The notes under the pieces: model-generated
The model's database searches: none
What the model was told of the DNA's origin: nothing
The model's input: only the letters and a program-made list of their open reading frames with translations
From: an uncultured Bacteroidota bacterium
Lineage (GTDB): Bacteria; Bacteroidota; Bacteroidia; Chitinophagales; Saprospiraceae
Direction of reading: 5' to 3'
Assembly (NCBI GenBank): GCA_937952445.1
Contig: CALGAA010000226.1
Span: forward strand, 1 to 8,361
DNA length: 8,361 nt
Made by a program: the position numbers and the translations under genes
Shown here: piece by piece, positions 1 to 7,019 of the stretch
Numbering within the stretch: position 1 is the stretch's first letter
How the letters are laid out: every line of letters begins with the position of its first letter

Positions 1-15
1 CTAAGCCCGCAGGGA

Positions 16-1212
16 TTGGTAAGCCCGACCAGCACACTCAATTTGAATAGATCGCTAAGCCCATTCCTCTTTATATTCTGTGCTCTTCTCACCTTTTCCT
101 GCACCAACACCGACCAGGATTCATCAGTAAACTCCACGGGTCCCATCTCTCCCGAAATAACGCTGGAACTAAAGCCCAGCGACAACAATCCGCGCAACAG
201 CGAAGGCGATTTTGTTCAGTTAAACGATGGCCGGTTGATGTTCGTGTACAGTCGGTTTTTCGGAGCGTCCCGGAGCGATTTTGGTTCGAGTAGCCTGGCC
301 GCACGGTATTCGGAAGATGGCGGTAGGACGTGGACGGACGAAGATGTGTTGGTCGTAGCCAATGAAGGGGAGGTCAACGTGATGTCCGTATCGCTGTTGC
401 GATTGGACAATGGAGAGATCGCGCTGTTTTATGTTCGAAAGAATTCTATGCGGGATTGCATCCCCATGATGCGCACTTCGTCCGATGAAGGCATGACCTG
501 GAGTGAACCCATTGCCTGCATCACAGATCGGGAAGGTTATTTTGTCCTGAACAACGATCGCGTTATCCAATTGGGTAATGGTCGGTTGTTGATGCCGGTA
601 TCGATGCACGTCACCTCAGCGGAGGAAAGCACCTTCAATGAGAATGGGGTGATTTTTTGTTACTATTCCGACGACGATGGCCGGACATGGAGGAGCGCTC
701 CCGAAGTGCGTAATCCAACCGGGCACATGACCCAGGAACCAGGAGTGGTGGAATTGAAAAGTGGAAAGATCATGATGTTTATCCGGTCGGATGCGGGCAG
801 ACAACTCGTTTCATATTCTCCAGATGGAGGTGAATCCTGGAGTCCGGCTGAATTGAGCAATATCGTTTCACCGCTTGCTCCCGCGTCGATCGAGCGTATC
901 CCTTCGACTGGAGACCTTTTGATGGTGTGGAATTTCAACGATGAAACGGACGAACGGATAAAGGGTAAACGAACCCCTTTCAATACGGCCATCTCCCAGG
1001 ACGAGGGCAAAACCTGGACCCGGATCCAAACCATCGCCGACGATACGGACACACGATACTGCTATACGTCTATATACTTCGTGGACGATCAGGTATTACT
1101 AGGGCACGTCGCCGGCCAATATTCTGACGGAACGCGCAATTCGATTACCCACATTACCCGGATCGATTTGGATTGGATTTACTCCTCCAGCGATCTGAAA
1201 ATGAACTTATAA
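16..1212 (+). CDS. Sialidase-family (BNR/Asp-box) lipoprotein, first tandem copy; 5' end uncertain
   Basis: Predicted surface or periplasmic exo-sialidase that would release terminal sialic acids from glycans. A hydrophobic leader (about residues 16-28) ends in a lipobox-like LTFSC, with Cys29 as the lipidation site. Five Asp boxes (SxDxGxTW) start at residues 99, 155, 218, 268 and 327, a spacing of 50-63 that fits a six-bladed propeller. Compared with the known bacterial sialidase active-site layout, plausible equivalents are the Arg triad R60, R257 and R319, acid/base D88, and the E241/Y350 nucleophile pair; this assignment rests on spacing, not a structure. The TTG at 16 is the first usable start, but the frame is open to the window edge, so the true start may lie upstream. 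It is followed after 15 bases by a close paralogue. Other BNR-propeller hydrolase activities cannot be excluded. Confidence 0.85.
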   Translation: MVSPTSTLNLNRSLSPFLFIFCALLTFSCTNTDQDSSVNSTGPISPEITLELKPSDNNPRNSEGDFVQLNDGRLMFVYSRFFGASRSDFGSSSLAARYSEDGGRTWTDEDVLVVANEGEVNVMSVSLLRLDNGEIALFYVRKNSMRDCIPMMRTSSDEGMTWSEPIACITDREGYFVLNNDRVIQLGNGRLLMPVSMHVTSAEESTFNENGVIFCYYSDDDGRTWRSAPEVRNPTGHMTQEPGVVELKSGKIMMFIRSDAGRQLVSYSPDGGESWSPAELSNIVSPLAPASIERIPSTGDLLMVWNFNDETDERIKGKRTPFNTAISQDEGKTWTRIQTIADDTDTRYCYTSIYFVDDQVLLGHVAGQYSDGTRNSITHITRIDLDWIYSSSDLKMNL

Positions 1213-1227
1213 GAATTTATAACAACA

Positions 1228-2421
1228 ATGAAAATCACATCCATTATGCCAAACCACAAATTCAACGTTTTACACGATTTCCTACCCGCCTTCCTGATGT
1301 TCATATTTGGATTGTTCATCGTATCATGCGGCGACAATAGTTCGGAATCGAACAGCGAACCGATGCAGACATCCGCTCCGGAAATCACCCTGGAACTCAA
1401 TCCAGGTGAGAACAATCCCCGCAACAGCGAAGGTGATTTCGTGACCCTCGATGACGGACGCGTGATGTTCGTGTATAGCAAATACGTAGGAGAATCGTCG
1501 AGCGACCACGCTCCAGCATCTCTGGCTGCCCGATACTCGGCTGACGGAGGAAGCACCTGGACCCAGGACGATGAAATTATTGTGCCAAACGAAGGTGGGA
1601 TGAACGTGATGTCGGTCACCCTATTGCGACTTCAGAATGGAGACATCGCTTTGTTTTATCTGCGAAAAAACTCGACCGAGGATTGCATTCCGATGATGCG
1701 TATTTCCAAAGACGAAGCCAATACCTGGAGTGAGGCCATCCCCTGTATTACCGATAAGGAAGGGTATTTTGTTCTCAACAACGCGCGGGTTATCCAGTTG
1801 GAAGATGGCCGACTGATGATGGCTGTGGCGTTGCACAATACACCCGGGGGTGAATGGAAAGGTCAGGCGGATTTATTTGCGTATTACTCCGATGATAATG
1901 GCCAGACCTGGACTTCCAGCGAAATGGTGCCCAACAATACCGATATCGTGACCCAGGAACCAGGATTGATCGAAATGAAAGATGGTCGGATCATGATGTA
2001 TATCCGGGCCAGCGGTGGGTTCCAGCAATTGTCTTTTTCTCAGGACCGGGGAAGCACCTGGAGCCCGATCGAGACCAGCAATATCCCTTCACCCCTGTCT
2101 CCAGCCACCATCGAGAAAGTTCCCGGATCGGGAGATTGGCTGTTGGTATGGAACAACAACGATGGGAGCGATCCGGAATTGAAAGGAAAACGGACGCCCA
2201 TCACAGCAGCCATTTCTTCGGATGAAGGCAAAAGCTGGAAATACATCAAAAACATCGAGGAAGATCCCGACGGCTGGTATTGTTATATTGCGATTCACTT
2301 TGTGGACGCAGAGAATGCGTTGTTGGGCTACTGTGCAGGTAATCGACCGGCCGGAACCGGGCTTTCGGTTACCCACGTGACACACGTGACCACGGATTGG
2401 TTGTACCAGGAACCACAGTAA
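1228..2421 (+). CDS. Sialidase-family (BNR/Asp-box) lipoprotein, second tandem copy
   Basis: Second predicted sialidase, clearly homologous to the upstream gene along almost the whole length (I estimate somewhat over half of the residues identical by eye). It has a basic N-terminus, a hydrophobic stretch at about residues 18-33 and a lipobox-like IVSC with Cys34 as the lipidation site. Asp boxes start at residues 104, 160, 221, 271 and 330; the second is degenerate (SKDEANTW, with Ala in place of the central Gly). Probable active-site residues, from spacing and the paralogue, are R65, D93, E244, R260, R322 and Y353. ATG at 1228 is chosen because it keeps a full signal peptide; Met7 at 1246 is an alternative. 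There is no clear Shine-Dalgarno. The two copies may differ in linkage preference or aglycone; this is inferred from duplication alone. Confidence 0.87.
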   Translation: MKITSIMPNHKFNVLHDFLPAFLMFIFGLFIVSCGDNSSESNSEPMQTSAPEITLELNPGENNPRNSEGDFVTLDDGRVMFVYSKYVGESSSDHAPASLAARYSADGGSTWTQDDEIIVPNEGGMNVMSVTLLRLQNGDIALFYLRKNSTEDCIPMMRISKDEANTWSEAIPCITDKEGYFVLNNARVIQLEDGRLMMAVALHNTPGGEWKGQADLFAYYSDDNGQTWTSSEMVPNNTDIVTQEPGLIEMKDGRIMMYIRASGGFQQLSFSQDRGSTWSPIETSNIPSPLSPATIEKVPGSGDWLLVWNNNDGSDPELKGKRTPITAAISSDEGKSWKYIKNIEEDPDGWYCYIAIHFVDAENALLGYCAGNRPAGTGLSVTHVTHVTTDWLYQEPQ

Positions 2422-2450
2422 GGTGAATTTAACGTAAAACGAAAAGCGCT

Positions 2451-3272
2451 ATGACAGGCTTAGAAATCAGAACCAGATTAAAGGACGGTCGTCCGGTCTA
2501 CGGAACCGCTATGCTTTCACAGTCCATACTTTGGCCGCAATTCCTGGCATCTACCGGAATGGACTTTGTGTTTATCGATTCGGAGCATACCCCATTGGGG
2601 CGTGAAACGTTGAGCAGCGCATGCCACACCTATCGATCCAAGAATCTCGTGCCCATCGTCCGTATCCCTTCTCCGGACCCTTACCTGGCGTCTATGAGTT
2701 TGGACGGAGGGGCTGCTGGAATTATCGCACCGTATATCGAATCGGTCGACCAGGTTCGGCAGCTGGTAGGTGCCGTGAAATATAAACCCTTGAAAGGGGA
2801 AAAATTACAGGGGTTTTTGAATGGAAAGCAGGAGCTGGAACCGGAATTGCTGGAATATCTGAACAAAACCAATTCCAACAATATACTGATCGTCAATATA
2901 GAAAGTACTCCGGCGCTCGACGCTTTGGACGAAATATTGGTGGTGGATGGTTTGGACGGAATTCTGGTCGGACCCCATGATCTGAGTTGCAGTCTCGGGA
3001 TCCCCGAGCAATACCACCATCCGTTGTTTTCCGAAACGATCGAATCCATCGTTCGTCGCGCCCGGTCCCATCGGGTGGGAGTGGGCATTCACGTATGGGA
3101 CGACGTGGGATTTGACCGCGAAATAGCCTGGGCAAAACTCGGTGCCAACCTCATCGTCCACAGCAACGATCATTCCCTGCTGGCCTCCACGCTGCGAACC
3201 GGTATTTCAAAAATCAAAACCGCGCTGGGGGAGGAATTATCTGACGAAAGCAAAACGAATCACGTGATCTGA
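2451..3272 (+). CDS. HpcH/HpaI-family class II pyruvate aldolase (2-keto-3-deoxy acid aldolase)
   Basis: Cytoplasmic metal-dependent TIM-barrel aldolase that would cleave a 2-keto-3-deoxy (or 4-hydroxy-2-keto) acid into pyruvate and an aldehyde. The family pattern is complete: FIDSEH with the base His46, VRIP with Arg71, GIIAPYIES near residues 90-98, NIES with metal ligand Glu151 and VGPHDLS with metal ligand Asp177. These lie within one or two positions of H45, R70, E149 and D175 of E. coli HpaI as I remember them. A length of 273 residues is slightly above the usual 250-260 because of a short polar C-terminal tail. The gene begins 29 bases after the second sialidase. Its position among sugar-acid-type enzymes suggests 2-keto-3-deoxygluconate or a similar C6 keto acid as substrate rather than an aromatic catabolite; that assignment is inference. 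Confidence 0.9.
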   Translation: MTGLEIRTRLKDGRPVYGTAMLSQSILWPQFLASTGMDFVFIDSEHTPLGRETLSSACHTYRSKNLVPIVRIPSPDPYLASMSLDGGAAGIIAPYIESVDQVRQLVGAVKYKPLKGEKLQGFLNGKQELEPELLEYLNKTNSNNILIVNIESTPALDALDEILVVDGLDGILVGPHDLSCSLGIPEQYHHPLFSETIESIVRRARSHRVGVGIHVWDDVGFDREIAWAKLGANLIVHSNDHSLLASTLRTGISKIKTALGEELSDESKTNHVI

Positions 3273-3308
3273 CCAAATCATACATTTTATAAACACGACG
3301 TCATTGTT

Positions 3309-4121
3309 ATGGATATTAAAAGGAGGAAATTTATCGGAAAAACCGGAGGTGTTGCCCTGACAGGCTTACTTGCCACGATATTTGGTTCCACGCTATCGGC
3401 TCACCCTGGTGGGGCAAAGTGGGGCAACCGACCGAATGGTAATTCAGATCTGGATGATTTGAAGCACTTGCTGAATCGAAAGGAAGCCAATATTTGGTTG
3501 TTTACAGGGGATAGCATCACCCATGGAGCGAAGCATACCCACGGATACCGGTCGTATCCGGAGGTGTTTCAGGAACGGATCCGATGGGAAATTGGTCGGG
3601 TGCGGGATGTGGTGATCAACACCGGCATCAGCGGGCACGCGGCAGAGAATATCCTTTCGGACTTTGAGTGGCGCATCAGCCAGTTTAACCCCGATGTGGT
3701 GTCGGTCATGATCGGTACGAACGATTGCGCCCGCACAGGGATGACTCCGGGGCAGTATCGAAACCATGTTACAGAGCTCATCGCACGCATCCGAAGTTCC
3801 GGTGCGATTCCGATTTTACATACCCCCAACGTGATTATCCTGGAAAAAAGTCCGGAACGGAAAACACTCCCCGAATACATTCCCGTCCTTCGCGAAATTG
3901 CTGAAGACGAGGACGTCGTGCTGGTGGACAACTACGCGTATTGGCTACAGACGAGTCGGGAGCAATCAGTGGAATACGTTTACAAAAACTGGTTGAATGA
4001 TCCGTTGCATCCCAACCAGTCCGGGCACCAGGAAATCGCCCGGTTGATGTTTAAGACCCTGGATATTTTTGATCCCGCTGCACCGACCTGTGGCGGACCG
4101 TATTACGAAGGCGAACATTGA
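3309..4121 (+). CDS. Exported SGNH/GDSL-family esterase with Tat-like signal
   Basis: Predicted extracytoplasmic carbohydrate esterase. The N-terminus has a twin-arginine-like motif (KRRKFIGK, residues 4-11), a hydrophobic core at about 14-29 and a possible cleavage site after LSA31. SGNH blocks are all present: block I GDSI with nucleophile Ser69, block II TGISG with Gly109, block III GTND with Asn138, and block V DPLH with Asp231 and His234. Known enzymes of this fold include sialate O-acetylesterases and polysaccharide acetylesterases. Next to two sialidases and a sialic acid lyase candidate, removal of O-acetyl groups from sialic acid is the most economical guess, but the sequence does not prove the substrate. 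Start ATG 3309 preserves the whole signal. It sits 36 bases after the aldolase gene and 17 bases before the deacylase gene. Confidence 0.87.
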   Translation: MDIKRRKFIGKTGGVALTGLLATIFGSTLSAHPGGAKWGNRPNGNSDLDDLKHLLNRKEANIWLFTGDSITHGAKHTHGYRSYPEVFQERIRWEIGRVRDVVINTGISGHAAENILSDFEWRISQFNPDVVSVMIGTNDCARTGMTPGQYRNHVTELIARIRSSGAIPILHTPNVIILEKSPERKTLPEYIPVLREIAEDEDVVLVDNYAYWLQTSREQSVEYVYKNWLNDPLHPNQSGHQEIARLMFKTLDIFDPAAPTCGGPYYEGEH

Positions 4122-4138
4122 GATAAAACCAGAGAAAT

Positions 4139-5077
4139 TTGAACCAGACATTCCATCATATTAACCCTGTGGCCGTCTCCGGGAATCAACCTGGACCCCA
4201 TCTGCTCATTATCGCTGGCGTGCACGGGGATGAATACGAGCCGATATTGGCAGTGGAACGTTTGATCGAAGAATTTGGAAATGGCCCGAATTTGGATCGT
4301 GGCCAGTTAACATTAGTCCGAGTGGTCAATGAACCAGCGAATGATCTGGACGCTCGTTGCGGCCCTGATGGGAAAGATCTGGCGCGAACGTGCCCGGGAA
4401 ATCCAGATGGAAGCATCACCGAACAGATCGCTTCGGAAATTAGTGCATTGATCCGGACCGCGGATTATTTGATCGACATGCATACTGGGGGGAAGATGTA
4501 CGAGATATACCCACTGACCGGATATGTGCTCCATCCCGATCCCCAAATATTGGAGAAACAAAGAAAAATGTGCCAGGTGTTTGGTCTGGATGTGCAATGG
4601 GGGACTTCGCCACATCTGGATGGCCGGACATTGAGTGTGGCACGCGACGCTGGCGTTCCGGCTATTTATACCGAATATGGTGGTGGAAGTCCGGCTCGGT
4701 CTGAGATCGTGGAAACGTTGTATAAGGGGTGTATTAATGTAATGGTTGACCTACAACTGGTTCCCAATCCGGGATTGCAGATTACCCCGCCAACCTTTAT
4801 TGTCGAGGATCATCGTACCGATAGCGGCCATTTACAAATTTTGTATCCCGCCCCTGCAGATGGTCGTTTATTAGCACAGGTTCCACTGGGGACTGTGGTT
4901 CATAAAGGCAACTGTATTGCACGGATTTCTCAACCCGATTCAGACGTGGAGCAGGAAATCACTGCCCTGGAAGATGGCCTCGTCTTTCTGTTGAATCGAC
5001 AGTCGGATGTGACCAAAGACGCATCGACCGCGGGGATTCTACCCATTACCCAACCCGGAAAAATTTCGATACCATGA
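4139..5077 (+). CDS. Zinc-dependent deacylase, succinylglutamate desuccinylase/aspartoacylase family
   Basis: Cytoplasmic M14-like amidohydrolase that removes an acyl group from an N-acyl amino compound. Visible motifs are GVHGDE with zinc ligands His29 and Glu32, the NEPAND segment at 64-69, DLARTCPG at 80-87 (counterpart of the family's DLNRxFPG), DMHTGG with zinc ligand His115, and YTEYGGG with catalytic Glu179. A C-terminal beta-barrel region (about 225-312) resembles that of aspartoacylase. No signal peptide is seen. An in-frame stop lies at 4124-4126 and no ATG exists until far inside the domain, so a non-ATG start is required; TTG at 4139 is best, GTG at 4169 the alternative. Its end overlaps the SDR start by 4 bases. 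Related enzymes act on N-acetyl-diaminobutyrate, N-acetylaspartate or succinylglutamate. Here N-acetyl-mannosaminate is proposed from context only. Confidence 0.87.
   Translation: MNQTFHHINPVAVSGNQPGPHLLIIAGVHGDEYEPILAVERLIEEFGNGPNLDRGQLTLVRVVNEPANDLDARCGPDGKDLARTCPGNPDGSITEQIASEISALIRTADYLIDMHTGGKMYEIYPLTGYVLHPDPQILEKQRKMCQVFGLDVQWGTSPHLDGRTLSVARDAGVPAIYTEYGGGSPARSEIVETLYKGCINVMVDLQLVPNPGLQITPPTFIVEDHRTDSGHLQILYPAPADGRLLAQVPLGTVVHKGNCIARISQPDSDVEQEITALEDGLVFLLNRQSDVTKDASTAGILPITQPGKISIP
5074..5077 (+). other. ATGA start/stop overlap between deacylase and SDR genes
   Basis: The SDR start ATG (5074-5076) shares two bases with the deacylase stop TGA (5075-5077). This arrangement is typical of translational coupling. 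It supports both the deacylase stop and the chosen SDR start. Confidence 0.85.
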
Positions 5078-5895
5078 AGACACGCAAAGTAGCATTGATC
5101 ACCGGCGCGGCAGGGGGATTGGGCCAGGCTATGGCGCATCGCTTTTATCAGGCGGGATACCACCTCATGCTGGCTGACATCGATCAGTCAGGATTGGAGA
5201 AATTAAAAACAGAATTGGAAGCAGGCGAGGGATCGAGTGGCGATGTGTTGACCATGTCAGGTGACCTAACGGATATGCGTTACGCTGAGGACTTGGTCAA
5301 GTCGTGTCGTAGAAAATGGAATAGATTGGATGTCCTCATCAACAATGCGATTTGGCGCACGCACGACACCTTGCGAACCATCTCGGAAGATACCTGGGAG
5401 AAGACGATACGAATCGGTTTGACCGCGCCGGCCTTTTTGACCAGGTGGGCTGCGGCACTGATGGAGGAACGCGCCATCCAGGGAACTATCGTCAACATTA
5501 CCAGCATTCAGGCCAACCGCAGTGGCGGAACCTCACCGGCCTACGTAGCTTGCAAGGGGGCCTTGGATAGCCTGACTTACGAGTCGGCTGCGTTGTATGG
5601 TGCCGCCGGGATAAGGGTGGTCGGTGTGGCCCCGGGAAATATCCAAACCGCGCTGAGTAATGATTTTGTGGACGATTCGGGCGAGAACATCAGTCATCAG
5701 TTCCAGGAATATATGGAGGACCAAACCGCACTGAATCGGTCGGCAGCGCCGATGGAAATTGCCAACGTCGCGTTTTGGGTGACCACAGACCAGGCCTCTT
5801 TCGTGAATGGAACCATCATCACCGCGGATGGCGGATTTAGTCACGGTTTTGGAAGCAATGCATTAAAGAACAAACAAAACCCCGGACAATTTTGA
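5074..5895 (+). CDS. Short-chain dehydrogenase/reductase (SDR), probable NAD-dependent sugar dehydrogenase
   Basis: Classical SDR of 273 residues with an N-terminal Rossmann fold. The nucleotide-binding motif TGAAGGLG spans residues 10-17. Asp35, at the end of the second beta strand, favours NAD(H) over NADP(H). NNA occurs at 90-92 but is followed by Ile rather than the usual Gly. The catalytic Ser144, Tyr157 and Lys161 (YxxxK) are present, with PGNIQT after strand six. The Asn that usually completes the catalytic tetrad, in the helix-4 NLxG-type segment, appears to be Gly115. The start overlaps the deacylase stop and the end overlaps the PLP enzyme start, so the three proteins are probably made together. 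An NAD-dependent N-acyl-D-mannosamine 1-dehydrogenase of the SDR family is known from a Flavobacterium strain, which makes ManNAc oxidation a credible role here; the substrate remains inferred. Confidence 0.9.
   Translation: MKTRKVALITGAAGGLGQAMAHRFYQAGYHLMLADIDQSGLEKLKTELEAGEGSSGDVLTMSGDLTDMRYAEDLVKSCRRKWNRLDVLINNAIWRTHDTLRTISEDTWEKTIRIGLTAPAFLTRWAAALMEERAIQGTIVNITSIQANRSGGTSPAYVACKGALDSLTYESAALYGAAGIRVVGVAPGNIQTALSNDFVDDSGENISHQFQEYMEDQTALNRSAAPMEIANVAFWVTTDQASFVNGTIITADGGFSHGFGSNALKNKQNPGQF
5892..5895 (+). other. TTGA start/stop overlap between SDR and PLP-enzyme genes
   Basis: The proposed TTG start (5892-5894) of the PLP enzyme overlaps the SDR stop TGA (5893-5895). It mirrors the ATGA junction upstream and supports use of a non-ATG start, because coupling would deliver terminating ribosomes directly to it. 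Confidence 0.7.
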
Positions 5896-7010
5896 AAGGA
5901 ATCTGGACATACCGATCGATTTGGGCTACCTCCATACCTCAGGATATGGTGACCATGGGGGAAGGCCATACCCCGTTGATCCCCGCACGACGGATTGGCA
6001 AAGCGTATGGGATCGAAAATTTATATTTTAAACTGGAGAATACCAACCCGTCAGGTTCGTATAAGGATCGGTTTGCAGCGGCGGCGGTATCCCACCTGAT
6101 CCATCGCGGAGCCAAAATCTGCTTGGCTACTTCGAGCGGAAACACCGGGTCGGCATTGGCCGCGTATTGTGCTCGAGCAGGTATTCCATGTTTTATCGTA
6201 GTGGTCGATGGCACTCCGACGGCCAAGTTGGAGCAAATGCAACTGTACGGTGCGCATACGTTGATGGTAAAAGGTTTTGGCCTGGATACCGATATCACCT
6301 CGCGGGTTTTTGAAGACCTGCGATCGATCTCCGATGCGTTTCACACGGAGGTCCAGATCAGCGCATATACGTATTCACCGCAAGGCATGAGCGGGGTGGA
6401 AACTATAGCCCTGGAACTGGCCGAGAATATCCCAGGCCAATTCTGTCATGTTTTCTCCCCTTCGGGGGGCGGAGGTTTGACCCTGGCCGTGGGGAAAGGG
6501 TTTGTAAAATGGAAAAACCATCACCCGGATTTTATCATACCGCGGTTGCACTGTGTCCAGCCGAATGGGAACAATACCATTGCGGGGCCATTGCGGATGC
6601 GAAAGGATAAAGCGGAACCGTTGCCCGGCAGCACCACCAAAGTGAGTGGTTTGCAGGTTCCGGGCGTGATCGACGGGGATCAGACCCTGGAGATTTGCCG
6701 AACGCTGGGCGGAGACGGATTTTTGGTCGATGATGAGATGGTGTTTCACCTTCAGGCCCAGTTGGCCCTTATGGAAGGAATCTATTGCGAACCTGCGGGG
6801 GCTGTAGCGTTCGCAGGAGCCATTCAGGCTGCGGAGGAAGGACGAATTGCCCCTTCCGAAAACGTCATTTGCCTGGTGACGGGACATGGGTTCAAGGACA
6901 ATGGAATGTTCCGCCGGATGAAGACCGTGCGGCACCAGTATTTTGAGCAAATGGAGGGGGTGTCAAAGTATATAAATCAGATATTTAATAATTCACATAA
7001 CAATCAATAA
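5892..7010 (+). CDS. PLP-dependent fold-type II lyase, threonine synthase/dehydratase-like
   Basis: Pyridoxal-phosphate enzyme performing beta-elimination or replacement on an amino acid. Features in order: GEGHTPL at 23-29, NPSGSYKDR with Schiff-base Lys58, SSGNTG at 81-86, a glycine-rich phosphate-binding loop SGGGG at 191-195, and TGHGFKD at 330-336, which is typical of threonine synthases. The 372-residue length fits a short single-subunit form. The neighbourhood has no threonine-biosynthesis genes (thrA, thrB) and instead holds a deacylase, two aldolases and RidA, so a catabolic dehydratase/ammonia-lyase role is more likely. PLP-dependent glucosaminate dehydratases, which turn 2-amino-2-deoxy sugar acids into 2-keto-3-deoxygluconate, are the proposed functional analogue. 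TTG at 5892 is the preferred start; Met19 or Met22 as start would leave little before the GEGxTPL motif. The C-terminus ends in a polar Asn-rich tail. Confidence 0.87.
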   Translation: MKGIWTYRSIWATSIPQDMVTMGEGHTPLIPARRIGKAYGIENLYFKLENTNPSGSYKDRFAAAAVSHLIHRGAKICLATSSGNTGSALAAYCARAGIPCFIVVVDGTPTAKLEQMQLYGAHTLMVKGFGLDTDITSRVFEDLRSISDAFHTEVQISAYTYSPQGMSGVETIALELAENIPGQFCHVFSPSGGGGLTLAVGKGFVKWKNHHPDFIIPRLHCVQPNGNNTIAGPLRMRKDKAEPLPGSTTKVSGLQVPGVIDGDQTLEICRTLGGDGFLVDDEMVFHLQAQLALMEGIYCEPAGAVAFAGAIQAAEEGRIAPSENVICLVTGHGFKDNGMFRRMKTVRHQYFEQMEGVSKYINQIFNNSHNNQ

Positions 7011-7019
7011 TTAGCAAAT

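Noticed and set aside
5352..5570. Plus-strand open frame of 72 codons
   Set aside because: It is an out-of-frame shadow inside the SDR gene, covering its catalytic Ser and YxxxK region.
5892..7010. Simple assignment as biosynthetic threonine synthase
   Set aside because: The fold and motifs agree, but no other threonine or aspartate-pathway gene is nearby and the surrounding enzymes are catabolic, so the product is described only as a threonine synthase-like lyase.
4139..7010. Ectoine/hydroxyectoine degradation (DoeB-like deacylase plus partner enzymes)
   Set aside because: No ectoine hydrolase, aminotransferase or aldehyde dehydrogenase is present, while sialidases and a NanA-like lyase are.
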